Positions 8,438-20,431 of a DNA stretch of 64,000 bases are shown here, piece by piece; within the stretch, counting starts at the first letter, position 1, and every line of letters starts with the position of its first letter. A program made the position numbers and the translations under genes. Origin of the DNA: Macrococcus hajekii. Its GTDB lineage: Bacteria > Bacillota > Bacilli > Staphylococcales > Staphylococcaceae. The DNA is taken from positions 1 to 64,000 of the forward strand of contig NZ_SCWE01000006.1 of assembly GCF_004359505.1 (NCBI RefSeq). Direction: 5' to 3'. The notes beneath the pieces are model-generated. The model had not been told where the DNA came from and made no database searches. It saw only the letters and a program-made list of their open reading frames with translations.

Positions 8438-9911
8438 ATTCAGCAACCTCCTTCTCCATAAACCAGTTATATATTTTCTCAGCGTCCTTTTGCTCTATTA
8501 GTTTAAGGGTCGCTGTCGTAAAAATAGAACCCGCTGAAACTCGCAACTCTATTGAAGCAAGGTAAGCCCTTTCCAGAAAGTAGTGGTCCTTCATATGGAC
8601 ACTGATCAATTTATCTTCCTGCAACTGATAAATTGTACTTGATACCAATCCTGATTCTCTGACCGTTATTTGATTATCATCAATACGGTAACCGGAATAC
8701 TTATAACGCATCCAAGCAGAAATAAAAGTAATCACAAGAAAAACAATACCAATCAGCCACGCTTTATCAAACAAGTAATACTGCACAATACCTGTCACTA
8801 AGATGATAATCAGCCACGGAACTTGAAAGTAGCGTCGTAACGCCCGTTTTGGAATAATAGCCTCTACATCACGGTAGTAATAGTCAGGGATAAGCTGAGC
8901 CATGGCTTTCAGTCCTTCGTTCCTTTTAACAAACGGCAGGATATCAATTCGACCGAAAATATCATCCTCTCCTTCTTCCAGGGATGAATCACTGGTAATT
9001 ACTGCGCTGAAACTCGTATAGTTCAGCCACTGTCTTAAAAATGACTTCTTTTCTTCGATGGCCTGAATCTGATTGACGACGATAATACGTTCCTTTACTT
9101 CAAATAAACCATGCCTAATCTTCAGGCGTTCCCCGTCATAAGTCAGTTCATAGTTAAAGTATTTAACAGCGGTCACAAAGATACCGATAATATAGCTGAT
9201 GATCAGGGAGACCAGCACAGTCAGTACTATCGACAGCCAGCCCGAAGCTATCTGCTTCTGCAGAGGTTCAAGCCGGGCACTGATGTCCAGAATATCATCG
9301 AGCTGAGAATAAAGACCAAATACAACTGCCAGCACCGTACCCATCGCACCACTTGTCATACTCATCAGCATAATATCTTTCAATTTCAACTGATAAAATG
9401 AGTCAAATCCTTTACGCGGCTCTTGAATACTATCTTCTTCATCAGCTTGAACAGATGTCATACTTTCTTTTCTCGTTTCGATAAAATGAGTCAGTTCATC
9501 AGCCTCATACTGAGATATTGTATCCAGTTTAACACCATCGCCTGGTGTCTTGATGTCGAGAATAACACCGCCAAATATTTGATTGACAATATTACGCGTC
9601 GCCTCCACAGACTGAATTCTTGCAATATAGATCTCCTTAGTAGTTGTAGAGAGTAAACCACTTTTTACAACCAACTTATCCTCATCAACCCAGTAAGTGG
9701 TTGTAAACGCCTCAATCAATGCAAATATAATACCCACTACTGCACTTAAAAGTAGGATAACCGGCAAAATCAAATCGCCAAATCCTTCGAAATTAAATCC
9801 ATTTTTGGCAATCAGAAAAAAGGCAAAAAACAGAGTGAGTAAATTATCTTTACCGACTTTAAATATTTTCGATAAATAAGTAATAGGATGCAGTTTTTTA
9901 GGTTCAGACAT
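8424..9911 (-). CDS. Large membrane protein with repeated bacterial PH domains (YdbT-like)
   Basis: 495 aa, with six or so hydrophobic segments interleaved with three bPH2 domains. The repeated signatures are WVDEDKLVVKSGLLSTTTKEI, ELTYDGERLKIRHGLFEVKER and YRIDDNQITVRESGLVSSTIYQ. It overlaps the upstream 158-aa PH gene by 8 bp and the downstream one by 14 bp. It probably forms a membrane complex with both. No catalytic motif is seen. Confidence 0.82.
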   Translation of the reverse strand: MSEPKKLHPITYLSKIFKVGKDNLLTLFFAFFLIAKNGFNFEGFGDLILPVILLLSAVVGIIFALIEAFTTTYWVDEDKLVVKSGLLSTTTKEIYIARIQSVEATRNIVNQIFGGVILDIKTPGDGVKLDTISQYEADELTHFIETRKESMTSVQADEEDSIQEPRKGFDSFYQLKLKDIMLMSMTSGAMGTVLAVVFGLYSQLDDILDISARLEPLQKQIASGWLSIVLTVLVSLIISYIIGIFVTAVKYFNYELTYDGERLKIRHGLFEVKERIIVVNQIQAIEEKKSFLRQWLNYTSFSAVITSDSSLEEGEDDIFGRIDILPFVKRNEGLKAMAQLIPDYYYRDVEAIIPKRALRRYFQVPWLIIILVTGIVQYYLFDKAWLIGIVFLVITFISAWMRYKYSGYRIDDNQITVRESGLVSSTIYQLQEDKLISVHMKDHYFLERAYLASIELRVSAGSIFTTATLKLIEQKDAEKIYNWFMEKEVAEYEES

Positions 9912-10380
9912 ATGCTGTAACCTCCTTGATGCGTTCTGTAATCAACAATGCTATATTTTCAGCTTCTGCCATATCTATATATGGCAGTGCAATTGATTCG
10001 CCACTCGTATAGACAGTAATCTTGGCCAGATTAAGTTTTTGGGTCAGCGGACCTGTGCTGATGGTGACATGTTGAATACGGTCTATCGGGATAGCACTGC
10101 GATGATGCCAGAATAAACCTTTTGTCGTCTCGATTGAAAATTTGTTCAGTCGATAGCCCGTACGCTGATAGATGACTGCAGGTGCTATTAACGAGAAAAT
10201 AAATAGCATAAAAGGCGCTATATAAATATAGATGATATATTCCACAGAAAACCAGTAATCTATACTTAAGTGAACAGCTATTGTACAAATAAGAGCAAAT
10301 AACGTCATCATCAAGTAATGATACAGCTTCAGCCGCTTTACTTGAGCCGGTTGCCTTAACATATCTGATGTAGGGTGCAT
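9904..10380 (-). CDS. Membrane protein with bacterial PH domain (YdbS-like)
   Basis: 158 aa. Two transmembrane segments (about residues 20-75) precede a bPH2 domain (RTGYRLNKFSIETTKGLFWHHRSAIPIDRIQHVTIS). It is the first gene of the ydbS-ydbT-PH-acpS-alr operon, with AAGGAGGTTTAAA ahead of its ATG. It resembles the 157-aa downstream gene in layout, suggesting duplication. Confidence 0.82.
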   Translation of the reverse strand: MHPTSDMLRQPAQVKRLKLYHYLMMTLFALICTIAVHLSIDYWFSVEYIIYIYIAPFMLFIFSLIAPAVIYQRTGYRLNKFSIETTKGLFWHHRSAIPIDRIQHVTISTGPLTQKLNLAKITVYTSGESIALPYIDMAEAENIALLITERIKEVTAYV

Positions 10381-10435
10381 TTTAAACCTCCTTATTATAT
10401 ATGATTATAACAAATACTGGATAAGAAAAGGAAAA

Positions 10436-10469
10436 TCAAAAAAGAGTCGCACTGAACAGTACGACTCTT
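10436..10469 (-). terminator. Terminator after cshA
   Basis: An 11-bp stem with one wobble pair (10442-10452 with 10459-10469) is followed by TTTTTTGATTTT on the minus strand. It separates cshA from the PH-domain operon. Confidence 0.8.
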
Positions 10470-10475
10470 AAAAAA

Positions 10476-11987
<1,512 letters not shown>

Positions 11988-12028
11988 CTATGTGTGAATT
12001 TTCACTATGCTCACGCGTTAACTTCTCT

Positions 12029-12057
12029 ATACTAACACCTTAATGCCTTAATAGCAA
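12029..12057 (-). promoter_or_regulatory. Predicted cshA promoter
   Basis: TTGCTA (12052-12057), a 17-base spacer and TAGTAT (12029-12034) on the minus strand. It would give a leader of about 65 bases before the cshA TTG start. Confidence 0.5.
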
Positions 12058-12079
12058 ACGAATTTGCCTATTTGTGAAA

Positions 12080-12119
12080 GTAAAATAAAGGGAACAGCCT
12101 ACTTCATGGCTATTCCCTT
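12080..12119 (-). terminator. Terminator after murF
   Basis: A 12-bp stem with one wobble (12088-12099 with 12108-12119) is followed by TATTTTACTTT on the minus strand, just past the murF stop codon. Confidence 0.75.
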
Positions 12120-12123
12120 CATA

Positions 12124-13461
12124 TTATATCAACGCTTCGATAATCGTCTCAAGCTTCATACCTCTGCTCGCCTTAAACAATATTTTTGTCTTGTCTGATA
12201 GTTTAGGACGTAGATAGTCAGCAATCTCGTCCTTTGTGGCAAAATAGTGTGCCGGAATGAACTGAGCGGCTTCTTCATAGATGAATCGTCCGGCCTGCCC
12301 TGTAGCAAGTAGCGTCATTTTCTTCCCTTCAAAATAACGGCCTACTTGACGGTGATACATCTCTTCATCCGGTCCAAGTTCCAGCACATCACTCAGTACG
12401 ATGTAGCAGTCACCTGCCATCATATCAATTGTATCTATTGCAGCTTTCATACTAGTCGGGCTGGCATTATAAGCATCATTGATTAAAAGTGCACCGTTCG
12501 GACCTTGAATTTTCTCCATGCGCATCCCTGTCATTTCAAGATGAGATAGCGCTTGATTAATCTCTGCTTCAGAGAGTCCCATATATCGACCGATTGTCAC
12601 TGCAATGCCTGCATTTCTGACATTATGGAGACCGAGCATCGGCAGTTTAAAATCGGTCTCTCCGTTTCCTACTTTAAAGCGAATAGCAGTTTCAGACTGT
12701 TCAATATCTCGCAGTATCTGCTGATTACCAGCATCGAAACCGATTGACTGTTTCTCACCTTTGTATGAACCAGCAAGCGGCTTCAGCAAGTCTTCATCAC
12801 CATCGTAAATAAACAAGCCTTCCAGACCTTCTGTAATCTCAAATTTAGCTTTTGCTATACCTTCACGAGATCCCAGATCGCGCATATGACTTTCGCCAAT
12901 ATTGGTGATTACAGCAATATCTGGTGTCGCAAGCTTTGACAGAAAGGCAATTTCTCCAAAGCCAGACATCCCCATTTCCAGTATAGATACTTCAGTAACT
13001 TCCTCCAGCTGACAGATTGTCAGCGGCAGGCCGATTTCATTATTGTAGTTCCCTATTGTTTTTTTCACTCTGAATTTTGATGAAAGAACGCTTGCAACCA
13101 TATCTTTTGTTGTCGTCTTACCATTAGATCCTGTAATACCGATAACAGTTGGGTTAACTTGCGTCAAATAGGTTTTGCTTAACTGCTGCAGAGCTGTCAG
13201 ACAGTCATCTACTTTAATAAGTGGGACATCTGGTGCATCAGGAACATCATTTTGCCAGAAACTAATCGCTGCGCCGTCATGAAGTGCCTGTTCCACGAAA
13301 CGATGACCATCAGTCTGTTCCCCTTTAAAAGGAACAAAAAGGACCGGACCTTCTATGTGCCGCGAATCAATTGCAACACCTTCCACTTCAATCTCAGCGT
13401 AGCGTTCATCAACAGTCCCGCCACTCATTTCTGCCAGTTGTTTAGCTGTTCTTTTTATCAT
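12124..13461 (-). CDS. murF: UDP-N-acetylmuramoyl-tripeptide--D-alanyl-D-alanine ligase
   Basis: 445 aa Mur ligase. It adds D-Ala-D-Ala to the UDP-MurNAc-tripeptide. The ATP-binding loop GITGSNGKTTTKDM is near residue 108, followed by the central-domain ITNIGESHMRDLGS and the C-terminal INDAYNASPTSM. It starts six bases after ddl, whose product it consumes. The ribosome site is weak, so coupling to ddl is likely. Confidence 0.96.
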   Translation of the reverse strand: MIKRTAKQLAEMSGGTVDERYAEIEVEGVAIDSRHIEGPVLFVPFKGEQTDGHRFVEQALHDGAAISFWQNDVPDAPDVPLIKVDDCLTALQQLSKTYLTQVNPTVIGITGSNGKTTTKDMVASVLSSKFRVKKTIGNYNNEIGLPLTICQLEEVTEVSILEMGMSGFGEIAFLSKLATPDIAVITNIGESHMRDLGSREGIAKAKFEITEGLEGLFIYDGDEDLLKPLAGSYKGEKQSIGFDAGNQQILRDIEQSETAIRFKVGNGETDFKLPMLGLHNVRNAGIAVTIGRYMGLSEAEINQALSHLEMTGMRMEKIQGPNGALLINDAYNASPTSMKAAIDTIDMMAGDCYIVLSDVLELGPDEEMYHRQVGRYFEGKKMTLLATGQAGRFIYEEAAQFIPAHYFATKDEIADYLRPKLSDKTKILFKASRGMKLETIIEALI

Positions 13462-13467
13462 TTATCA

Positions 13468-14580
<1,113 letters not shown>

Positions 14581-14681
14581 TTAAAGGTTAGAACAATTTA
14601 CTAATCAATATTTCATTCTTTTTACAAGTTAAGTTATAATGAATATTATTAATTGTCAGTAAGGAGAAGTGCTTATACCCT

Positions 14682-15830
14682 ATGAAACATTGGCTTGAAA
14701 AAATTGACTGGTGGCTCCTCGTGCTACTTATTGCTTTCGCGACTGTCAGCATTACCGTTATTACTTCCGCTATGGCCGGACAGCAATACGAAACTAATTT
14801 CGCTGAGCGACAGATTATGTATTATATTCTTGGTTTTATTATTGCACTTTCCTTAATGTTTGTTTCGCCTAGGCGTTTACGCCAGTTCTCATGGCCGGTA
14901 TATTTAATCGGCAACCTTGCACTGATCGGCCTTTTTATACTTCCTGAATCTTCTTTTACACCTATTATCAATGGGGCGAAAAGCTGGTATAGAATCGGTC
15001 CTATCAGTCTGCAGCCTTCAGAATTTATGAAGATTATCCTCATGTTGATACTGGCAAACATTACCTATCGTCATAACCGGTTTACATTCAACAAAACCAT
15101 ACAGACTGATTTTAACCTCATTCTTAAAATAGCTGGGGCTGCTCTGCCACCGATGTTATTAATTCTTCTGCAGAATGATTTAGGGACAACTCTTGTGCTT
15201 ATCGCAATCATTCTCGGGATGGTTGTTGTTTCGGGTATCAGCTGGAAGATTCTTATCCCTTTCCTGGGCACAGTTGCAGCGATCGGCAGCGCCTTAATTC
15301 TCGGTATCATCTTCAAACCGCTGTGGATTGAAAAGTTATTCGGCATTCAGACTTATCAGTTAGGTCGTATCAATTCCTGGCTGAATCCCGAAGCCTATAG
15401 CGAAGGCGATGGTTTCCATCTGATTGAATCGATGAAAGCCATTGGTTCAGGCGGTCTGTTAGGAAAAGGGTTTAAAAATGGTGAAGTCTATATACCTGAG
15501 AATCATACCGATTTCATTTATTCCGTTATCGGCGAAGAGTTTGGATTTATCGGTTCAGTTCTCGTCCTGATTCTCTTTCTCGCTCTATTTCTCCACCTGA
15601 TCCGTCTCGCTCAGTATGCAGATAACCCTTTTAGCTCACTTTTCCTGAGTGGACTCATCAGCATGCTGATGTTCCATGTCTTCCAGAATGTCGGCATGAC
15701 GATACAGCTTGTACCTATTACGGGTATTCCGCTGCCACTGATCAGTTACGGAGGAAGTGCACTCTGGTCAACCATGTGCGGAATTGGCATCGCGCTCAGT
15801 ATTTTTTATCACAAAACAAAAACCCTCTGA
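14682..15830 (+). CDS. rodA: SEDS-family peptidoglycan polymerase RodA/FtsW
   Basis: 382 aa with ten predicted transmembrane segments. Rod-type SEDS glycosyltransferase motifs are seen in the N-terminal half (GAKSWYRIGPISLQPSEFMKI), the extracellular loop (HTDFIYSVIGEEFGFIGS) and the C-terminus (TGIPLPLISYGGSALW). The AAGGAG site is about 15 bases from the ATG, longer than usual, and no closer in-frame start exists. The stop codon lies inside a bidirectional terminator. Confidence 0.9.
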   Translation: MKHWLEKIDWWLLVLLIAFATVSITVITSAMAGQQYETNFAERQIMYYILGFIIALSLMFVSPRRLRQFSWPVYLIGNLALIGLFILPESSFTPIINGAKSWYRIGPISLQPSEFMKIILMLILANITYRHNRFTFNKTIQTDFNLILKIAGAALPPMLLILLQNDLGTTLVLIAIILGMVVVSGISWKILIPFLGTVAAIGSALILGIIFKPLWIEKLFGIQTYQLGRINSWLNPEAYSEGDGFHLIESMKAIGSGGLLGKGFKNGEVYIPENHTDFIYSVIGEEFGFIGSVLVLILFLALFLHLIRLAQYADNPFSSLFLSGLISMLMFHVFQNVGMTIQLVPITGIPLPLISYGGSALWSTMCGIGIALSIFYHKTKTL

Positions 15831-15850
15831 TTCGCAAGAATCAGAGGGTT
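15821..15850. terminator. Bidirectional terminator between rodA and a small gene
   Basis: A 13-bp perfect stem (15821-15833 with 15838-15850) is closed by a GCAA tetraloop and flanked by a T-run on the plus strand and A-rich sequence on the other side. It serves rodA and the converging 44-aa gene. Confidence 0.85.
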
Positions 15851-15985
15851 TTATTTTAATTTAACTGGTGCAACGTGCGGTAATGTGCGTATAACATCCA
15901 GTCTTGATTTAGTTCGTGTAATGTTGACGCCGAGAGTCGATAAAAGCGTTACTACATTCTTCATTTTATCCTGCTTATTCGTCAT
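15851..15985 (-). CDS. Small Lmo0850-family-like protein
   Basis: 44 aa, starting MTNKQDKMKNVVTLLSTLG and ending HVAPVKLK. A good ribosome site (GGAGAGAACTAT) precedes the ATG. The VVTLLSTLGVNITRTKSRLDV segment resembles the short proteins named Lmo0850 family in staphylococci and Listeria; function is unknown. It is basic and non-membrane. The stop codon touches the rodA terminator stem. Confidence 0.7.
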   Translation of the reverse strand: MTNKQDKMKNVVTLLSTLGVNITRTKSRLDVIRTLPHVAPVKLK

Positions 15986-16149
15986 ATAGTTCTCTCCTGT
16001 CAATTGATTACCTTCATTCTAACTGAAACATCCCCTTTTGACCATAGGACTAAAGCCTTATTTGTGTTAATTTTTTGAAAATATTATGAAGCGTGACTTT
16101 TATAACTTGTAGTATAATAGAGATATTTAAAGCCAAAAGGAGGATGCTT

Positions 16150-17625
16150 TTGAGCGATTTACTTACTCAGGAACTTTCAGACATTTATGCACTTGCTATT
16201 TTTATCGGTTTTATCGTCAATATCTTTCTGGCCTTTATCATCATCTTTTTAGAACGTCGAGCAGCAAGCTCTACGTGGGCCTGGCTTTTTGTTCTTTTCT
16301 TTCTTCCATTACTCGGCTTTTTTCTCTATCTGCTTTTTGGTAAGCAGATTAACAGAGAAAATCTTTTCCGTTTTAATGAAGAGGATAAACATGAACTTGA
16401 AGTGGTCATCAATGAACAGATTGAGGCTCTTGATAACAATCTATTGATCTCTCCTTCTAAGGAAGTGACCCAACATAAAGACTTGATTCGTATGTTATTA
16501 ATCAATCAGCCTGCGTTTCTCACGACTGATAATCATGTTGATGTGCTGACAGACGGACAAGATAAATTTACAAGACTCATCGATGATATTCTTGCAGCAA
16601 AAGAACATATTCATATTCAGTACTATATTTTTAAACGCGATGGTATTGGCCAGCGGATCATTGATGCACTGGAAGTGAAACTAAAAGAAGGCGTCGAAGT
16701 TCGGATGCTTTACGATGATATGGGCTCCAGAACGCTTACTTTGTCAAAGTTTAAAGCATTTAAAGCTATGGGTGGGCAAGTCGAAGCATTTTTCCCTTCA
16801 TTTTTTCCACTTATCAATTTCCGGCTGAACAATCGTAATCACCGTAAGATTGTCGTAATCGACGGTATCATTGGCTATATCGGAGGATTTAATGTCGGCG
16901 ACGAATATTTAGGACTGGATGATAAATTTGGTTACTGGCGTGATACTCATCTGAGAATAGAGGGGGATGCTGTCAATGCCCTGCAGTTACGCTTTATTCT
17001 GGACTGGAATTCCCAGGCAACAAGAAACTATTTACGATATGAGCCTAAATACTTTCCTGACGTCAAAAGTGGCGGCAATATTGGAATCCAGATCGCTTCC
17101 AGTGGTCCGGACGAAGAATTACATCAAATTAAATATGGTTATATTAAAATGATCTCAAGCGCTAAAAAAAGTATCTATATACAAAGTCCTTACTTCATCC
17201 CTGATGCGGCCTTTCTGGATGCGCTGAAAATCGCAGTTTTATCCGGCGTAAAAGTCTATCTCATGATTCCGAACAAACCGGATCATCCATTTGTCTACTG
17301 GGGTACGACTACATTTGCCAGTGAACTTCTAAAAGTAGGCGCTAAAGTATTCTTATATGAAGAAGGTTTCATCCATACGAAAATGATGATGATTGATGAT
17401 GAAGTAGCCAGTGTCGGTACAGCGAATATGGACGTCCGCAGTTTTGAACTGAATTTTGAGGTTAATGCGTTCATCTATGATCAGTCGATTGCCGTCAAAC
17501 TCAGACAGGCCTTTGAGGACGATGTCAGTTTATCCAGTGAACTGACGCTCGAGCTATATGAACAGCGGGCGCTCTGGATTAAAGTTAAAGAGGCTTTCGC
17601 GCGCTTAATTTCTCCGATTCTTTAA
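16150..17625 (+). CDS. cls: Cardiolipin synthase
   Basis: 491 aa phospholipase D superfamily enzyme. It condenses two phosphatidylglycerols to cardiolipin at the membrane. Two N-terminal transmembrane helices (about residues 12-60) precede two HKD motifs: [10 protein letters not shown] with GGFNVGDEY, and [10 protein letters not shown] with [15 protein letters not shown]. The TTG at 16150 is chosen because AAAAGGAGG lies six bases upstream; a longer reading from 16093 would run through the ribosome site. Confidence 0.94.
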   Translation: MSDLLTQELSDIYALAIFIGFIVNIFLAFIIIFLERRAASSTWAWLFVLFFLPLLGFFLYLLFGKQINRENLFRFNEEDKHELEVVINEQIEALDNNLLISPSKEVTQHKDLIRMLLINQPAFLTTDNHVDVLTDGQDKFTRLIDDILAAKEHIHIQYYIFKRDGIGQRIIDALEVKLKEGVEVRMLYDDMGSRTLTLSKFKAFKAMGGQVEAFFPSFFPLINFRLNNRNHRKIVVIDGIIGYIGGFNVGDEYLGLDDKFGYWRDTHLRIEGDAVNALQLRFILDWNSQATRNYLRYEPKYFPDVKSGGNIGIQIASSGPDEELHQIKYGYIKMISSAKKSIYIQSPYFIPDAAFLDALKIAVLSGVKVYLMIPNKPDHPFVYWGTTTFASELLKVGAKVFLYEEGFIHTKMMMIDDEVASVGTANMDVRSFELNFEVNAFIYDQSIAVKLRQAFEDDVSLSSELTLELYEQRALWIKVKEAFARLISPIL

Positions 17626-17718
17626 TAAAGGCAGCAGAACAATATTCAGCAGGAATAATGTGTGGGTAGCTAATGCACCGAATCCTAATACTTTTTCTTT
17701 TTTTGTTAGCTTAGTCAT
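17605..17718 (-). CDS. Small hydrophobic protein, unknown
   Basis: 37 aa, beginning [21 protein letters not shown] basic N-terminus is followed by a single hydrophobic stretch (residues 12-33) and a basic end (KNRRN), consistent with a one-span membrane peptide. The ATG follows AGAGAGGTGAATATA, a convincing ribosome site. It overlaps the 3' end of cls by 21 bp in convergent orientation. I do not recognise it. Confidence 0.5.
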   Translation of the reverse strand: MTKLTKKEKVLGFGALATHTLFLLNIVLLPLLKNRRN

Positions 17719-17771
17719 TATATTCACCTCTCTTAGTTGTACCCATTATGGATTAAAAAGGAGCATGACAG

Positions 17772-18392
17772 ATGATAAAAGAGACTGAACAATATGTAAA
17801 AGACTTTCATCAGGGGGATACGTCAGGGCATGACTATTCTCATATTGAACGTGTCAGAAAAATGGCATTACTGTTAGGAGAACAAGAAGGCGCTGACCTG
17901 TTTATCGTTGAAATGGCAGCACTTCTGCACGATACTGTCGATGATAAACTGACAGACGAAGTGACGGCATGGTCAAAACTTGAAAATTTCTTTGAGAAAA
18001 TCGAACTGAACGTGGAACAGCGAGAGGCCATCAAGCATATCCTTAAATATATGAGTTTCAAAGGCGGCAAAAATATCAGTAAATTAGAATCCATTGAAGG
18101 CAAGGTCGTACAGGATGCCGATCGTCTTGATGCAATCGGTGCAATCGGTATTGCAAGAACCTTCATGTTCGCCGGGCGTTTTGGCGATATGATGTATAAT
18201 CCTGCAATTCCCCCACGCGATCTGGAAACTGCTGATTATCGTGAGAAAACGCATGCTATCAATCATTTCTATGAAAAGCTCTTTAAACTGAAAGATCTCA
18301 TGAACACTGAGAGCGGTAAAAAAATTGCTGCTGACAGACATCGATTTATGGAGCAATTTATCGATCAATTTAAAACTGAATGGCATTCATAA
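17772..18392 (+). CDS. HD-domain phosphohydrolase
   Basis: 206 aa, HD superfamily, similar in layout to the YedJ-type proteins. Metal-binding motifs are GHDYSHIERVRKMA, LLHDTVDD (the HD pair) and QDADRLDAIGAIG. It probably acts on a phosphorylated nucleotide or similar substrate; the substrate is unknown. The ATG follows AAAAAGGAGCATGACAG. A bidirectional terminator separates it from the converging transporter gene. Confidence 0.85.
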   Translation: MIKETEQYVKDFHQGDTSGHDYSHIERVRKMALLLGEQEGADLFIVEMAALLHDTVDDKLTDEVTAWSKLENFFEKIELNVEQREAIKHILKYMSFKGGKNISKLESIEGKVVQDADRLDAIGAIGIARTFMFAGRFGDMMYNPAIPPRDLETADYREKTHAINHFYEKLFKLKDLMNTESGKKIAADRHRFMEQFIDQFKTEWHS

Positions 18393-18430
18393 AAAAATCT
18401 TTCTCTCAAAAATTTGAGAGAAAGATTTTT
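18393..18430. terminator. Bidirectional terminator
   Basis: An 18-bp perfect inverted repeat (18393-18410 with 18413-18430), A-rich on the left and T-rich on the right, lies between two converging genes. It works on both strands. Confidence 0.85.
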
Positions 18431-18434
18431 ATTT

Positions 18435-19652
18435 TTATTGATTCCACAGTTCAAATAAACTTTGAATAGAGAAGATACCTGCACCAATTGTAACTAAAAC
18501 TGCCAGGATTCCAAACATCAGCATCCATGTCGGATGCTGATAGTCACCTACAATCGATTTCTTACGCGATGCAATCAGGATAGCCGTTAATGTCACGGGT
18601 AAGATAAGACCGTTAAATGCACCTGCTAAAATCAGCAACTTCACTGGTTTACCAATCATGACAAATACAATTGTTGAGAAAACGATAAAGCAAATAATCA
18701 CAATATTATTATATTTTGAGAAAACAGAATGGAACCCCTTCAAGAATGAAGCACTTGTAAAAGCCGCGCCAATAACTGATGTCAATGCTGCTGCCAGAAG
18801 TACAAGTCCAAATATTTTAGGTCCGATATCGCCTAATGCATACTGGAATGCTGATGCCGGTGGATTTGCAGGGTCTAATTTAACACCTGTCACTACCACA
18901 CCGAGTACAGCGAGAAATAAGAAAAGACGCATAAATCCAGTCGTTAAGATGCCGAGATTAGCTGCACGTGTAACAAATGGTAAGTTCTTTTTACCGACCA
19001 TACCATCTTCAATTAGACGGTGCGCACCCGCGAATGTGATATAACCACCGACTGTTCCACCGACAATTGTAATAATCGGCATTACAAGAGCTGCTGGATT
19101 TTCCGGCAGAACCATATGATAGGCTGCTTCTGCATACGGTGGATTAACTTTAATCATGACAAAACCTACTACTACAAGCATCAGTGCACCTAGGATCTGC
19201 GTAATGACATCCATCACTTTAGCGCCGCTCTTAGAACTAAATATCAAAATAGCAAGTATACCTGTAATAATCGCACCTATTTTTATATCGAGACCAAATA
19301 GTGCATTAAAACCAAGACCGGCACCCGCTACATTCCCAATGTTAAAAGCAAGCCCACCAAGTACGATTAGCACTGAAATAAACGTACCTAATCCTTTTAC
19401 GACCTCATTGGCAACATCCTGCCCTCTTTTTCCTGTGACGGTCAATATGCGCCATATATTCAGTTGTGCACCAATATCGATGATAATACTGACGAGAATT
19501 GCAAAAGCAAAACTAGATAAAAACTTCTCAGTGAATACAGTTGTCTGCGTTAAGAATGCTGGTCCAATCGCTGACGTAGCCATCAGGAAGATGGCACCAA
19601 AAAGCAGTCGCTTCTGGCTCGCCGTTAACTTTGTTTTTGTATTATTTTCCAT
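18435..19652 (-). CDS. NRAMP-family membrane transporter lacking metal-site motifs
   Basis: 405 aa with about eleven transmembrane segments and the NRAMP fold signature near residue 200. In true metal transporters helix 1 carries DPGN and helix 6 carries MPH; here helix 1 reads SAIGPAFLTQ and helix 6 reads GGTVGGYITFAG, so both metal-binding motifs are absent. The gene heads the far end of the pxpA-accC-accB-pxpC-pxpB cluster, like YcsG of B. subtilis. I infer uptake of 5-oxoproline or a related organic acid rather than of metal. Confidence 0.82.
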   Translation of the reverse strand: MENNTKTKLTASQKRLLFGAIFLMATSAIGPAFLTQTTVFTEKFLSSFAFAILVSIIIDIGAQLNIWRILTVTGKRGQDVANEVVKGLGTFISVLIVLGGLAFNIGNVAGAGLGFNALFGLDIKIGAIITGILAILIFSSKSGAKVMDVITQILGALMLVVVGFVMIKVNPPYAEAAYHMVLPENPAALVMPIITIVGGTVGGYITFAGAHRLIEDGMVGKKNLPFVTRAANLGILTTGFMRLFLFLAVLGVVVTGVKLDPANPPASAFQYALGDIGPKIFGLVLLAAALTSVIGAAFTSASFLKGFHSVFSKYNNIVIICFIVFSTIVFVMIGKPVKLLILAGAFNGLILPVTLTAILIASRKKSIVGDYQHPTWMLMFGILAVLVTIGAGIFSIQSLFELWNQ

Positions 19653-19675
19653 TCATTTATCCCCTTTAGTGTCGT

Positions 19676-20431
19676 TTAAATTGTAGTCAGTTCGATATGC
19701 TGCGCCTGCAAAGCCTTTCTGATTGACTCGACAAATTGAAGCGCTTCTGGTCCATCCCCATGCACGCAAATAGAGTCTGCTTTAATAGGTACAAGTGTAC
19801 CATCTTTAGCTTTAACTACTCCATCATTAATCATACGCAGAATATGAGCGGTCGCTTCATCAGCATCATGAATCAATGCGTCACTTTCACTTCGACTGAC
19901 AAGCGTACCATCCGCTTCGTAATTACGGTCTGCAAATACTTCATGAATAGCTGTCATGCCTTTCGCTTCCGCAGCGTGTACAAGATGTCCGCCTGCTATC
20001 CCCATTACTTTCAATTCAGGATCTAGTTTATACAGAGCACTTACAATACATTCAGCCAGCTGTTCATCCTGAAACGTTGCGTTATAAAGTGCACCGTGAG
20101 GTTTGACATGGTTCAGCTTTACATCATGTCTTTTACAGAATGCCTGTATTGCTCCAACCTGATAAGTAATAAGTGCCTCCACTTCGTCGTATGGCATATC
20201 AACCTTTCGCCGCCCAAAGCCCATCAAATCATTGTAGCCAGGGTGCGCGCCGATACCAATATTTTGTGTTTTACACAGTTTAATTGTCTCTTCCATAACA
20301 TTAAAGTCGCCTGCGTGCATGCCACAAGCGATATTAGCAGATGTTATCAGGGGAATAATGGCTGCATCATTGCCAATGGTATAATTTCCGAAGCTCTCGC
20401 CTAAGTCTGCATTTAAATCAATCTTCATCAT
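19676..20431 (-). CDS. pxpA: 5-oxoprolinase subunit A (LamB/YcsF family)
   Basis: 251 aa. With PxpB and PxpC it cleaves 5-oxo-L-proline to glutamate using ATP. The family signature is at the N-terminus ([15 protein letters not shown], then [12 protein letters not shown]), with [10 protein letters not shown] in the middle and CVHGDGPEA near the end. Two tandem ATGs (20431 and 20428) follow GGAGGGATAG. It begins directly after the accC stop. Confidence 0.94.
   Translation of the reverse strand: MMKIDLNADLGESFGNYTIGNDAAIIPLITSANIACGMHAGDFNVMEETIKLCKTQNIGIGAHPGYNDLMGFGRRKVDMPYDEVEALITYQVGAIQAFCKRHDVKLNHVKPHGALYNATFQDEQLAECIVSALYKLDPELKVMGIAGGHLVHAAEAKGMTAIHEVFADRNYEADGTLVSRSESDALIHDADEATAHILRMINDGVVKAKDGTLVPIKADSICVHGDGPEALQFVESIRKALQAQHIELTTI

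Noticed and set aside
16093-16149. ATG-initiated longer form of cls
   Set aside because: The extension covers the ribosome site and is not membrane-like; TTG at 16150 is favoured.
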